DNA of 41,975 bases from the NCBI GenBank assembly GCA_019119145.1, contig DWXR01000100.1, positions 1 through 41,975 of the forward strand, given 5' to 3'. The position numbers and the translations under genes were made by a program. The stretch is from Hominenteromicrobium gallistercoris. Lineage in GTDB: Bacteria > Bacillota > Clostridia > Oscillospirales > Acutalibacteraceae. Numbering within the stretch: the first letter of the stretch is position 1; every line of letters starts with the position of its first letter. Positions 16,244-25,005 of this stretch are shown here, one piece after another. The notes under the pieces were generated by a model that saw only the letters and a list, made by a program, of their open reading frames with translations, was not told where the DNA came from and searched no databases.

Positions 16244-17182
16244 ATGACAAAACGCGTTACCTCCATCGGCGGCCAGGCGCTGCTCGAGGGGATCATGATG
16301 GTCGGGCCGAAGAAAAACACCGCGGCTTTCTGCGACGAGGACGGCCATATCACGACGGAGGACATCACGGCGCCTTCGCTGCGGGAGAAATACCCGATTC
16401 TCAAAAAGCCGTTTCTGCGCGGCGTGTTCGCGATGATCGACACGCTGCGGCTCGGCCTGAAGGCGCTGACGCTTTCGGCCGAAAAGGCCGGCCTCGAGGA
16501 CGAGGCGGAGAGCGAATCGAAATTCGACCGGTGGCTCTCGGAAAAATTCGGCGACAAGGTGATGAACGCCGTCGTCATGATCGGCGGCGTGCTCGGCGCG
16601 GCGCTCGCGATCGCGCTGTTCTTCTTCCTGCCGACCGTGCTGTTCAACTGGCTGGAGCCGCTTCTCGGCGCGTGGTTCAGCGGCTGGCGGTCCGTGTTCG
16701 AGGGGCTGCTGCGCATCCTGATCTTCGTCGGCTACATCGTGCTCGTTTCGCGCATGCCGGAGATCAACCGCACGTTCCGCTACCACGGGGCCGAGCACAA
16801 GACGATCTTCTGTTATGAAAACATGCTGCCGCTCACGGTGGAAAACGTGCGCAGGCAGAAGCGCTTCCACCCGCGCTGCGGCTCGAGCTTCATGATCCTC
16901 ATGCTGCTGATCGGCATCCTGATCGGCTTTTTCATCCCGTTTGAAAACCCGTTCCTGCGCACGGCCTGCAAGCTGCTGTGCCTGCCGCTCGTCGTCAGCA
17001 TCGGGTATGAGCTCATCAAGCTCTGCGGGCGGCACGACAACCTCGCGACGCGCATCATCGCCGCGCCGGGGCTGTGGTTCCAGCGGCTGACGGTCAAGGA
17101 GCCGGACGACAAGATGATCGAGGCGGCGATCGCCGCGATGGAGGCCGTGATCCCCGAAAACGGCGAGGACCTCGTGCGATGA
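16244..17182 (+). CDS. DUF1385 domain-containing membrane protein (YqhQ family)
   Basis: 312 residues. It opens with the family hallmark SIGGQALLEGIMMVGP, followed by a cytosolic part and about four membrane helices (around 102-125, 145-165, 210-230 and 240-262). Between them is the conserved RYHGAEHKTIFCYE, with the later RFHPRCGSSF and RIIAAPGLWFQRLT. The role is unknown. In many Clostridia and Bacilli this gene directly precedes prmC and prfA; here prmC follows in a four-base ATGA overlap, but no prfA does. A GAAAGGA ribosome binding site precedes the ATG. Confidence 0.93.
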   Translation: MTKRVTSIGGQALLEGIMMVGPKKNTAAFCDEDGHITTEDITAPSLREKYPILKKPFLRGVFAMIDTLRLGLKALTLSAEKAGLEDEAESESKFDRWLSEKFGDKVMNAVVMIGGVLGAALAIALFFFLPTVLFNWLEPLLGAWFSGWRSVFEGLLRILIFVGYIVLVSRMPEINRTFRYHGAEHKTIFCYENMLPLTVENVRRQKRFHPRCGSSFMILMLLIGILIGFFIPFENPFLRTACKLLCLPLVVSIGYELIKLCGRHDNLATRIIAAPGLWFQRLTVKEPDDKMIEAAIAAMEAVIPENGEDLVR

Positions 17183-18021
17183 GCGTCCGGTCGCTGTACA
17201 ACGAGGCGCGGCAGGCGCTCGGCGCGGCGTCCGACGACCCCGCGTTCGAGGCGGCCTGCCTGATGCAGCGCTTTTTCGGCATGGACCGCGCGGCGGTGCT
17301 GACGCACGGTGCGCGCGAGCCGGACCCGGCGGCGGAGGCGGAATTCCGCGCGGCGGTCGGCCGGCGCACGGCCGGCGAGCCGCTGCAGTACATCCTCGGC
17401 GAGTGGGATTTCATGGCGCTGACGCTCCGCTGCGGGCCGGGCGTTCTGATCCCGCGCGACGACACGGCCGTGCTCGTGGAAGCGGCGGCCGAGCGCCTGC
17501 AGGGCGCGCAGGCGCCGCGGGGGCTGGACCTCTGCGCCGGCACCGGCGCGGTGGGGCTGATGCTCGCGCTGGAGACGGGCGCTTCGGTCACGGCCGTCGA
17601 AAAGTTCGGCGCGGCGCTCGGCTACCTGCGCGAAAACCTCGCGCGCTGCCCGCAGCTTGCGGTTGAGGCGCTGCAGGGCGACGTGCTGGAGCCGGCGTTT
17701 GCCGCGTCCGTGCCCGGCGGGCTGGACTTCATCGTGTCCAACCCGCCGTATATCGAGACGGCGGCGCTGCCGGGCCTGCAGCGCGAGGTGCGGCGCGAGC
17801 CGCAGACGGCGCTCGACGGCGGCGCGGACGGCCTCGTCTTTTACCGCGCGATCTGCGCGCTGTGGGCCGGAAAGCTGCGGCCCGGCGGCGTGCTGGCGGT
17901 CGAAATCGGCGAGGAGCAGGGCGAAGCCGTGGCGGCGCTGTTCAAAGGCGCGGGGCTTGGCGATATCCGCGTCCACAAAGACACGGCGGGGCTCGACCGC
18001 GCGGTGTCGGGCGTGCGCTGA
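17179..18021 (+). CDS. prmC: Release factor glutamine methyltransferase
   Basis: 280 residues. It N5-methylates the GGQ glutamine of release factors RF1/RF2 using SAM (EC 2.1.1.297). An N-terminal helical domain (1-80) is followed by a Rossmann methyltransferase domain with SAM loop DLCAGTGAVGLML and catalytic motif NPPY at 188-191 (VSNPPYIET). The ATG overlaps the stop of the DUF1385 gene, which fixes the start; in-frame codons further upstream lie within that gene. Unusually for this neighbourhood, prfA is not the next gene. Confidence 0.94.
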   Translation: MSVRSLYNEARQALGAASDDPAFEAACLMQRFFGMDRAAVLTHGAREPDPAAEAEFRAAVGRRTAGEPLQYILGEWDFMALTLRCGPGVLIPRDDTAVLVEAAAERLQGAQAPRGLDLCAGTGAVGLMLALETGASVTAVEKFGAALGYLRENLARCPQLAVEALQGDVLEPAFAASVPGGLDFIVSNPPYIETAALPGLQREVRREPQTALDGGADGLVFYRAICALWAGKLRPGGVLAVEIGEEQGEAVAALFKGAGLGDIRVHKDTAGLDRAVSGVR

Positions 18022-18112
18022 GGGAGAGCCGGGCGCGCCGCCGGCGGGTCTGCGCCGCGCTGCCGCCCGCGGGCGAAAATATTTGGAAAAATTAAGGGAA
18101 AAGGTGATTCAA

Positions 18113-18403
18113 ATGGTCAAGCATGTTCTGATGATCAAGCTCAAGGACAACGCGCAGGCGGAGTGTGAAAAGCTGCGCGATCTGTTCCTCACGATGAAGG
18201 GCCGCGTGCCGCAGGTGATCGACGTCGAGGCCGGCGCGGACTTCCTGCATTCGGACCGCTCGTTCGACGTCTGCCTGTATGTGACGCTCGAGAGCCCGGA
18301 GGCGCTCGAGGCCTACCAGCAGGACCCGTACCACTGCGAGGTCGTCAAGACGTACGTGGCCTCCGTGCGGGAAAAGGCGGTTGCGGTCGACTATATCGTT
18401 TGA
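18113..18403 (+). CDS. Dabb-family (stress-responsive alpha/beta-barrel) protein
   Basis: A 96-residue ferredoxin-like alpha+beta protein. It matches the Dabb pattern: MVKHVLMIKL at the start, VPQVIDVEAGADF in the middle, FDVCLYVTLESPEALEAYQ, and the terminal KAVAVDYIV. Bacterial Dabb proteins form dimeric barrels; most are uncharacterised and some are linked to stress or small-molecule metabolism. The ATG at 18113 has AAAAGGTG nine bases upstream; it is 91 bases after prmC, with no terminator between, so it may be read from the same transcript. Confidence 0.88.
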   Translation: MVKHVLMIKLKDNAQAECEKLRDLFLTMKGRVPQVIDVEAGADFLHSDRSFDVCLYVTLESPEALEAYQQDPYHCEVVKTYVASVREKAVAVDYIV

Positions 18404-18497
18404 GCTGCGGACGCTGCCGTGCGCCGGGCACCCTTCGGGGAGCGCGGTGCTTTTTTTCGGAAACGGCGCCGCGTGAAAACCGGAACAGGGGGAAACT

Positions 18498-19847
18498 ATG
18501 GTAAGGGATATGACGAAGGGCAGCCCGGTCCGGCTGCTTCTGGCGTTTGCGGCGCCGCTTCTGGTCGCCAACATCTTTCAGCAGCTTTACACGGTCGTCG
18601 ATGCGGTCGTGCTCGGCCGCGGCGTCGGCGTGGGTGCGCTGGCGGCGGCCGGCTCGACCGGCTCCGTGCACTTTCTCGTGTTCGGCTTCATCACGGGCCT
18701 GACGCACGGGTATTCGATTCTGATCTCGCAGAAGTTCGGCGCGGGCAGCGCGGCCGGCGTGCGCCGCGCCGTCGCGAATTCGGCGTACATCGCGGTGCTC
18801 TCCTCGGCGGTCATCACGGTGCTGAGCCTCGTCTTTTCCCGCGGGCTGATGGAGCTGATGCAGACGCCCGCCGATATTTTTGAGGATGCGCTGCTCTACA
18901 TCCGCATCATCTTCATCGGCATCTTCGCCACGGTCTTTTACAACGTGCTGGCGAGCATCCTGCGCGCGCTCGGCGACAGCGTCTCGCCGCTCGTCGTCAT
19001 CCTCATCAGCTCGGCGGTCAACGTGGGGCTCGACGTGCTGTTCGTCATGGTGTTCCGCTGGGGCGTCGCGGGCGCGGCCTGGGCCACGGTGCTCGCACAG
19101 CTGCTCTCGGGCCTGATGTGCCTTTTCGTGCTCAGCCGCATGGAGCTGATGCGGTTCGAGCAGGGGGATGCGCGGCCGGACGGCGCGATGCTCCGCGAGC
19201 TTCTGCGCCTCGGCGTGCCGGTCGGCGTCATGAATTCGGTCACGGCGGTCGGCGGCATGATCCTGCAGGGCGTCGTCAACGGCTTCGGCTCCACGACGGT
19301 CGCGGCGTACACGGCGGGCTCGAAGATCCTGTCGCTCGCCGAGCAGCCGGGCAACATCGTCGGGCTTTCCCTCGGCACGTATGTGGGGCAGAACCTCGGC
19401 GCCGGGCGGCTGGACCGCATCCGTGCCGGCGTGCGGCGCGCGATCGCGATATCGCTGTGCGTCAATGCGGTGATCGGCGCGGCGCTGATCCTGTTCGGCC
19501 GGGAGCTTGTGGCGCTGTTCGTCTCCGGCGCGGAGCAGGCGGTCATCGAGGCCTCGTACCCGTACCTCTTCGCGGTCGGCGCGATGCTGTGGGTGCTCGG
19601 CCTGCTGTTCGTGTACCGGTTTTCGCTGCAGAGCATGGGCGACACGGTGGTGCCGATGCTCTCCGGCGCGCTGGAGCTGCTTCTGCGCATTTCGATCGTC
19701 CTGCTGCTCGCCAACGTGTTCCGGCTGGGCTTTCTCTCCGTCTGCATCGCAGAGGTTTCCGCCTGGCTCGGCGCGGCGGTGCTGCTCTGCGCGACGTATT
19801 ATTGCCGTGCGGCGAAGGCCGCACAGGGGGCTGTGTTGAAAAGATAA
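18498..19847 (+). CDS. MATE family efflux transporter (first of a tandem pair)
   Basis: 449 residues and about 12 membrane helices, the usual length for MATE exporters, which use a Na+ or H+ gradient to expel cationic drugs or metabolites. The N-terminus MTKGSPVRLLLAFAAPLLV and the QQLYTVVDAVVLGR stretch in helix 1 are typical of the clostridial DinF/NorM-like group. The two halves show the internal repeat (VNVGLDVLFVMVFRWGVAGA around residue 175). The ATG at 18498 lies behind GGGGGAAA. It is followed after 23 bases by a second MATE gene with the same opening. Substrate unknown. Confidence 0.92.
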   Translation: MVRDMTKGSPVRLLLAFAAPLLVANIFQQLYTVVDAVVLGRGVGVGALAAAGSTGSVHFLVFGFITGLTHGYSILISQKFGAGSAAGVRRAVANSAYIAVLSSAVITVLSLVFSRGLMELMQTPADIFEDALLYIRIIFIGIFATVFYNVLASILRALGDSVSPLVVILISSAVNVGLDVLFVMVFRWGVAGAAWATVLAQLLSGLMCLFVLSRMELMRFEQGDARPDGAMLRELLRLGVPVGVMNSVTAVGGMILQGVVNGFGSTTVAAYTAGSKILSLAEQPGNIVGLSLGTYVGQNLGAGRLDRIRAGVRRAIAISLCVNAVIGAALILFGRELVALFVSGAEQAVIEASYPYLFAVGAMLWVLGLLFVYRFSLQSMGDTVVPMLSGALELLLRISIVLLLANVFRLGFLSVCIAEVSAWLGAAVLLCATYYCRAAKAAQGAVLKR

Positions 19848-19870
19848 GTTTGTGAAAGGATAAGGTTTCT

Positions 19871-21241
19871 ATGGCAAAAACAGAACGGATTCAAAGCATG
19901 ACGCAGGGCCGCCCGGCGAAGCTGATCTTCACCTTCGCGATCCCGCTGATGCTCGGCAACGTCTGCCAGCAGCTTTACACGGTCGTCGATACCGCGATCG
20001 TCGGGCAGGCGCTCGGCGTCAACGCGCTGGCGGCGCTCGGCGCGGCGGACTGGCTGAACTGGCTGGTGCTCGGCGTCATTCAGGGCTTTGCGCAGGGCTT
20101 TTCAATCCATATGGCGCAGCGCTTCGGCGCGAACGACGAGGAGGGCCTGAACCGCTCGATCGGCGCGACCATTTCGATTGCGGCGGCCTTTTCGGTGCTC
20201 CTGCTCATCGTGAGCCAGGCGACGATGGACCCGATCCTGCGCGCGATGAACACGCCGGAGGAGGTCATCGGCGGCGCGTTCACCTACCTGCGCATCATGT
20301 TCGCCGGCATCCCGATCATCATGGCGTACAATGTGCTCGCGAGCATCCTGCGTGCGCTCGGCGACAGCCGCACGCCGCTCTACGCGATGCTGATCGCCTC
20401 GGTCATCAACATCGTTCTGGACCTGCTCTTTGTCATGGTGTTCCACTGGGGCATCGCGGGCGCCGTCATCGCGACGGTGATCGCGCAGCTCTTCGCCGCG
20501 CTGTACTGCCTGCGGGCCGTGCTGCGCATCCGCATCATCCGGCTCAAAAAGGCGTACTTCCTGCCGGATCCCGTTCTGGCGCGCCGCCTGCTCGGCCTCG
20601 GCCTGCCGGTCGCCGCGCAGAACATGATTATCGCGATCGGCGGCATGGTCGTGCAGTCGGTCGTCAACCGCTACGGCGTGCTGTTCGTTGCGGGCTTCAC
20701 GGCGACGAACAAGCTGTACGGCATTCTGGAAATCGCCGCGACCTCGTTCGGCTACGCGGTCACGACGTATGTGGGCCAGAACCTCGGCGCCGGGCTGCTC
20801 GGCCGCATCCGCAAGGGCATGCACTCCGCGACGTGGATCGCGCTGCTGACCTCGGCGGTCATCACGGCCGCCGTGCTGCTGCTCGGGCGCTTTATGGTGG
20901 CGCTGTTCATCTCCGGCACGCCGGAGGAGGTCGCGCTCTCGACCGACGTCGCGGTCCACTACCTCAACATCATGAGCATCTGCCTGTCGGTCCTCTACAT
21001 GCTGCACATTTACCGCTCCGCGCTGATGGGCCTCGGCGATACGGTCATGCCGATGGCCTCCGGCATCGTCGAATTCCTCATGCGCATCGGCGTCGCGATG
21101 ATCCTGCCGGTCCTCATGGGGCAGGAGGGCATCTTTTACGCCGAGGTCGTGGCTTGGGCCGGCGCGGCGATCCTGCTCGTCGCGACGTATTTCGTGCGGA
21201 TGAAGAAGCTCGAGCGCGAGCTGCCGTCGGCGGAAAAATGA
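19871..21241 (+). CDS. MATE family efflux transporter (second of a tandem pair)
   Basis: 456 residues, same family and layout as its upstream neighbour: MTQGRPAKLIFTFAIPLMLG at the start, QQLYTVVDTAIVGQ in helix 1, and VINIVLDLLFVMVFHWGIAGA before helix 6. The two are clearly paralogues but substantially diverged, so the duplication is old. A GAAAGGA ribosome binding site precedes the ATG. Both probably share one transcript, ended by the terminator at 21273-21306. MATE proteins normally act as monomers; whether this pair works together is open. Confidence 0.92.
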   Translation: MAKTERIQSMTQGRPAKLIFTFAIPLMLGNVCQQLYTVVDTAIVGQALGVNALAALGAADWLNWLVLGVIQGFAQGFSIHMAQRFGANDEEGLNRSIGATISIAAAFSVLLLIVSQATMDPILRAMNTPEEVIGGAFTYLRIMFAGIPIIMAYNVLASILRALGDSRTPLYAMLIASVINIVLDLLFVMVFHWGIAGAVIATVIAQLFAALYCLRAVLRIRIIRLKKAYFLPDPVLARRLLGLGLPVAAQNMIIAIGGMVVQSVVNRYGVLFVAGFTATNKLYGILEIAATSFGYAVTTYVGQNLGAGLLGRIRKGMHSATWIALLTSAVITAAVLLLGRFMVALFISGTPEEVALSTDVAVHYLNIMSICLSVLYMLHIYRSALMGLGDTVMPMASGIVEFLMRIGVAMILPVLMGQEGIFYAEVVAWAGAAILLVATYFVRMKKLERELPSAEK

Positions 21242-21272
21242 CGGCGCACAGGCAAGTTCATATCCGCTTTTA

Positions 21273-21306
21273 CGCCGGCCGGGGCCATGCGCTCCGGCCG
21301 GTTTTT
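21273..21306 (+). terminator. Terminator of the MATE pair
   Basis: GC-rich stem (CCGGCCGGGGC / GCTCCGGCCGG) followed by TTTTTC, 32 bases after the stop. Confidence 0.8.
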
Positions 21307-21333
21307 CGTTTCCCGCAAAAAAACTCAAGCCGG

Positions 21334-21361
21334 GTAAACAATCCGGCCGGCAGAGCCGTCT
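21334..21361 (+). promoter_or_regulatory. ECF-sigma-type promoter (probable autoregulation)
   Basis: GTAAAC (21334-21339) and CGTCTG (21357-21362), with 17 bases between. This matches the AAC-N16/17-CGTC layout of SigW/SigM/SigV-type ECF promoters better than a SigA promoter. It lies about 45 bases before the ECF sigma gene. Confidence 0.55.
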
Positions 21362-21404
21362 GTATAGTGAGGGCCCGAAAAAAGGAAAGGGGGCGGTTAA
21401 ACGC

Positions 21405-21905
21405 GTGGAAAGGGAACAGGTTGCCGCCGCGGTGGAAAAATACGCCGCAACGGTCTACCGCGTGGCGCTGAGCTGCGTGAAAAACAGGGAAAACGCGGAG
21501 GACATCATGCAGGATGTATTCCTCAAGCTGCTCCGCAGGAAGGACGCCTTTGAAAGCGCGGAGCACATGAAGCGCTGGCTGATCCGCTGCACCGTCAACG
21601 CAGGGCGCGATTTGCTCGCCTCGGCGTGGCGCCGCAAGGCGACGCCGCTCGACGCGCTGTACGACGTCGGCGAGGAGCCGGACTGGGAGGAGCGCGCGCT
21701 GTTCGACATGGTGATGCGGCTGCCGAAGCAGTGCCGCGTGATCTGCTACATGCACTACTACGAGGGCTATTCGACCGAGGAGATCGCGTCGATTTTGGGC
21801 ATACGCGGCGCGACGGTGCGCGTGCAGCTGATGAAGGCGCGCAAGAAGCTGAAGGCCAACTGGCTGGAAAGCGAAGCGACGGATGGAAAGGAGAATGAAA
21901 AATGA
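21405..21905 (+). CDS. RNA polymerase sigma factor, ECF subfamily
   Basis: A 166-residue sigma-70 family factor with only regions 2 and 4. Region 2 (about 8-75) has ALSCVKNRENAEDIMQDVFL and HMKRWLIRCTVN; region 4 (about 105-155) has LPKQCRVICYMHYYEGYSTE followed by IASILGIRGATVRVQLMKAR, the -35-recognition helix-turn-helix. The start is a GTG at 21405 behind GGAAAGGGGG (somewhat long spacing). It overlaps the next gene by four bases (ATGA), and an ECF-type promoter lies upstream, so it probably drives its own operon and is held by the membrane protein encoded next. Confidence 0.92.
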   Translation: MEREQVAAAVEKYAATVYRVALSCVKNRENAEDIMQDVFLKLLRRKDAFESAEHMKRWLIRCTVNAGRDLLASAWRRKATPLDALYDVGEEPDWEERALFDMVMRLPKQCRVICYMHYYEGYSTEEIASILGIRGATVRVQLMKARKKLKANWLESEATDGKENEK

Positions 21906-22480
21906 CAGAAAGCAGGCTGTACAGATTGTACGACCACATGCGCCCGTCTGCGGCGGCGATGGAGCGGCTGGCCGCGCTGGAGACGGCGGAACATGCGCCG
22001 CGCCGGGCGCCCCGGCGGCTCGCGCTCGCGGCGGCCGTACTGGCTGCGCTGCTCGCGCTCGGCGGCATCGTGTACGCCAACGACGTGTTCGGCGTGCAGG
22101 ACTGGATCCAGCGCACGTACCGGCGCACGGGCGTGGACCGGCGCAGCGCCGAGGTCTTTGTGCAGGGCGGTACGCTGGTTGTCCGGCAGGGCATGGAGGT
22201 CCGGTCGTTTTCCGGCGATCCCGCATGGATGCTGGAGCACGTGTTTGAAATCGTCGAGCAGGACGGCGAAACGGTGCTGTACTTTGACGACCAGCGCTTC
22301 GTGCTGACCGGCGTCGTGGGGCCGGGCGCGGCCGAGCAGGCCGAGTTCAGCTTCACGCAGGACGGGGAAGCGTGCCGCATCGTCGTGCAGTATGCGCCGC
22401 AGGCGGAAGAAGGCGACCTGTATTTTGGCCGGGTTTACGTGGACGGCCGGTACTACGGCTTCGGCCACGCGTACGCGTAA
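21902..22480 (+). CDS. One-pass membrane protein, putative anti-sigma factor
   Basis: 192 residues. A cytosolic N-terminus of about 36 residues with Arg-rich end (RRAPRR) is followed by one membrane helix (about 37-59, LALAAAVLAALLALGGIVYA) and an exported C-terminal domain rich in beta strands with many Tyr residues at the end. No known anti-sigma domain (zinc-finger or RsgI type) can be recognised. The assignment rests on the architecture and on the ATGA overlap with the ECF sigma gene. In similar clostridial cassettes the cytosolic tail binds the sigma factor and the outer domain senses envelope damage. The domain's fold and signal are unknown. Confidence 0.65.
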   Translation: MTESRLYRLYDHMRPSAAAMERLAALETAEHAPRRAPRRLALAAAVLAALLALGGIVYANDVFGVQDWIQRTYRRTGVDRRSAEVFVQGGTLVVRQGMEVRSFSGDPAWMLEHVFEIVEQDGETVLYFDDQRFVLTGVVGPGAAEQAEFSFTQDGEACRIVVQYAPQAEEGDLYFGRVYVDGRYYGFGHAYA

Positions 22481-22528
22481 GGCGCGCGCGGCGGACAGCT
22501 TGTCCGCAATGAAGAATAAGACGCGGCA

Positions 22529-22564
22529 AAAGGCCCGCCGGGGCGTTCCGGCGGGCCTTTCTGT
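22529..22564. terminator. Terminator of the ECF sigma operon
   Basis: Perfect 13-base stem AAAGGCCCGCCGG / CCGGCGGGCCTTT. T-rich on the plus side; symmetric enough to stop minus-strand transcripts also. Confidence 0.88.
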
Positions 22565-22743
22565 GCGGTTGTAAATGAAAGTTTGTCAGGCGCTCGCGCC
22601 GTTGTGCGGGCTGAAATCGACCAGAACATACCAGCAGGGCTTCCCGCTCGGCTGGTTGTCCTCGGCGGCGATGGCGCGCCCGGTGAGCGTGCGTGCGTGC
22701 TTTGCAGATATACGGCAATACGCAAAGTGTATAAAGGTTATGC
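22565..22743. other. Intergenic stretch with a possible gene remnant (minus)
   Basis: No intact gene. On the minus strand, 22700 to 22587 reads as protein-like sequence ending TGRAIAAEDNQPSGKPCWYV then LVDFSPHNGASA and a TGA. This looks like the tail of a lost gene, with no credible start. An inverted pair CTTTGC / GCAAAG (about 22700-22727) lies before the GH42 promoter. Confidence 0.25.
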
Positions 22744-22771
22744 TTGCTTTTTGCGCCAAAGAAATTATAAT
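22744..22771 (+). promoter_or_regulatory. Promoter of the GH42 gene
   Basis: TTGCTT (22744-22749), 16-base spacer, TATAAT (22766-22771), about 40 bases before the ATG. Confidence 0.6.
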
Positions 22772-22812
22772 TTGATAGAGAACACCAAAAGATACTTTTC
22801 AGGAGGCTTCTG

Positions 22813-24879
22813 ATGAAACCGATCACACCGAAATTTCCGAAGCTGCTGCACGGCGGCGATTATAACCCGGAGCAGTGGCTCCGGTATCCCGAGGTCCTGA
22901 AGGAGGACATCGAGCTGATGAAGAAGGCGGACATCAACTGCGTTTCCGTCGGCATTTTCTCCTGGGCGCACCTCGAGCCGCAGGAGGGCGTCTACGACTT
23001 TGACTGGCTCGCGGACGTCATCGACAACCTCTACAAAAACGGCATTTACACGGTGCTCGCGACGCCGTCCGGCGCAAAGCCGCTCTGGATGAGCGAGAAA
23101 TACGAGGAGATCCGCCGCGTGCAGCCGAGCGGTCTGCGCGAGCTCTCCGGCGCGCGGCACAACCACTGCTACACCTCGCCCGTCTACCGCGAAAAGGTGC
23201 GCGAGATGGACCGCCGCCTCGCCGAGCGCTTTGCGAACCACCCGGGCGTCATCCTGTGGCACCTGTCGAACGAGTACGGCGGCGAGTGCTACTGCCCGCT
23301 GTGCCAGGCCGCGTTCCGCGACTGGCTCCGCGAAAAGTACAAGACGCTCGACAACCTCAACCACGCCTGGTGGACCGACTTCTGGAGCCACACCTACACC
23401 GACTGGTCGCAGATCCACGCGCCGGTGCCGCACGGCGAGATGAACGTGCACGGCCTCGTGCTCGACTGGAAGCGCTTTGTGACGCGCCAGACCGTCGACT
23501 TCATGGAGATGGAGCGCGACGCCGTGAAGGCCGTCAACCCGGAGATCCCGGTGACGGCGAACCTGATGGGCTTCTACGACGGCCTCGACTACTTCAAGTT
23601 CGGCCCGGCGCTCGACGTCGTCTCGTGGGACAACTACCCGCAGTGGCACACGGCGGACAACACGGAAATCGCCGTCTTCTCCGCGATGGCGCACGACGTG
23701 ATGCGCTCCGTAAAGCACGAGAATTTCCTCCTGATGGAGAGCACGCCGAGCATGACGAACTGGACGCCGGTCTCGATGCTCAAGCGCCCCGGCATGCACC
23801 TGCTCTCGTCGATGCAGGCGATGGCGCACGGCTCGAACTCCGTGCAGTATTTCCAGTTCCGCAAGAGCCGCGGCTCCTGCGAGAAATTCCACGGCGCGGT
23901 CGTCGACCATGTCGGCAACAGCGGCCCGTATGATTTTGCGAAAACCGAAAACACGCGCGTTTTCAGGGACGTACAGCAGGTGGGCGCTGTGCTCCGCGAG
24001 ATGAACGCGCGCGGCGACGTGTACGGCACCGCGGTGAAGCCGCAGGTCGCCATCGTGTACGACGTGGAAAACCGCTGGGCGCTCGACGCCGCGGCCGGTC
24101 CGCGCAACAAGGACAAGGACGAAAAGTATGTGGAGACGCTGCTCAGCCACTACCGCCCGTTCTGGGATGCGGGCGTGCAGGTCGACATCGTCGATATGGA
24201 CGGCGACATCTCGGGCTACAAACTCGTGATCGCCCCGATGCTTTACATGTACCGCGCCGGCTTTGAACAGAAGATGCGCGCGTTTGTGGAAAACGGCGGC
24301 ACGCTCGTCACGACGTACTGGAGCGGCATCGTCGACGAAAACGACCTGTGCCGGCTCGGCGGCGTGCCCGGCGGCATGATGGACGTTTTCGGCGTCTGGA
24401 ACGAGGAGATCGACAGCCTGCCGGACGGCGTGAAAAACAGCGTCGCCATGGACGGCCGCCGCTACGACGCGTTCGAGCTGTGCGCGCGCATCCACCCGAT
24501 CACGGCCGAGGTGCTCGGCACGTATGAGAAGGACTTCTACGCGGGCGAGGCGGCAGTGACGAAGAACCGCTTCGGCCGCGGCGCGGCGTACTACATCGCG
24601 GCGCGCACCGGCACGGATATGCTTGCGGCGCTCTACGGCGGGCTGATCGCGTCGCTCGGCATCGGCCGGGCGCTCGACGCTGCGCTGCCGGCGGGCGTTA
24701 CGGCGCACGAGCGCGTCGGCGAAAACGGCGCGGTCGTGTTCGTGGAAAACTACAACGACGCGGAGAAAACGGTCGAGCTGCCCGCCGGATGCGAGTTGTA
24801 CGGTACAGGTGAAAGGGTAAATTCAATCAAACTCGCCCCGTTCGGCGTGGCTGTGTTATCCAAATTTACAGAAATTTAA
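22813..24879 (+). CDS. Beta-galactosidase, glycoside hydrolase family 42
   Basis: A 688-residue retaining glycosidase (EC 3.2.1.23) that releases terminal beta-galactose, typically from plant or host oligosaccharides after uptake. There is no signal peptide, so it is cytosolic. The opening LLHGGDYNPEQW is the GH42 hallmark. Acid/base Glu154 lies in HLSNEYGGECYC, whose Cys residues belong to the family's zinc cluster; nucleophile Glu309 lies in LLMESTPSMTNW. The barrel is followed by the trimerisation domain (about 400-600) and a small C-terminal beta domain. The ATG at 22813 follows AGGAGGC closely. No transporter or sugar regulator is adjacent, so control is unclear. Confidence 0.95.
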   Translation: MKPITPKFPKLLHGGDYNPEQWLRYPEVLKEDIELMKKADINCVSVGIFSWAHLEPQEGVYDFDWLADVIDNLYKNGIYTVLATPSGAKPLWMSEKYEEIRRVQPSGLRELSGARHNHCYTSPVYREKVREMDRRLAERFANHPGVILWHLSNEYGGECYCPLCQAAFRDWLREKYKTLDNLNHAWWTDFWSHTYTDWSQIHAPVPHGEMNVHGLVLDWKRFVTRQTVDFMEMERDAVKAVNPEIPVTANLMGFYDGLDYFKFGPALDVVSWDNYPQWHTADNTEIAVFSAMAHDVMRSVKHENFLLMESTPSMTNWTPVSMLKRPGMHLLSSMQAMAHGSNSVQYFQFRKSRGSCEKFHGAVVDHVGNSGPYDFAKTENTRVFRDVQQVGAVLREMNARGDVYGTAVKPQVAIVYDVENRWALDAAAGPRNKDKDEKYVETLLSHYRPFWDAGVQVDIVDMDGDISGYKLVIAPMLYMYRAGFEQKMRAFVENGGTLVTTYWSGIVDENDLCRLGGVPGGMMDVFGVWNEEIDSLPDGVKNSVAMDGRRYDAFELCARIHPITAEVLGTYEKDFYAGEAAVTKNRFGRGAAYYIAARTGTDMLAALYGGLIASLGIGRALDAALPAGVTAHERVGENGAVVFVENYNDAEKTVELPAGCELYGTGERVNSIKLAPFGVAVLSKFTEI

Positions 24880-24897
24880 TAAATATTGGCTTTTCAG

Positions 24898-24926
24898 TAG
24901 CAATGTACGGCGGTTTGTGTTATATT
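24898..24926 (+). promoter_or_regulatory. Possible promoter of the PRPP synthetase gene
   Basis: TAGCAA (24898-24903), 17-base spacer, TATATT (24921-24926). Confidence 0.4.
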
Positions 24927-25005
24927 TTAACTGACAAATGCCGACAGATTCTGCCTGCGGCAGAGACGGAAAATGCATGGAATGCAGTTTTGAAGGAGCT
25001 ATCAC

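Noticed and set aside
22765..24708. 647-codon open frame antisense to the GH42 gene
   Set aside because: Shadow frame with repetitive Arg/Val/His-rich translation and no RBS.
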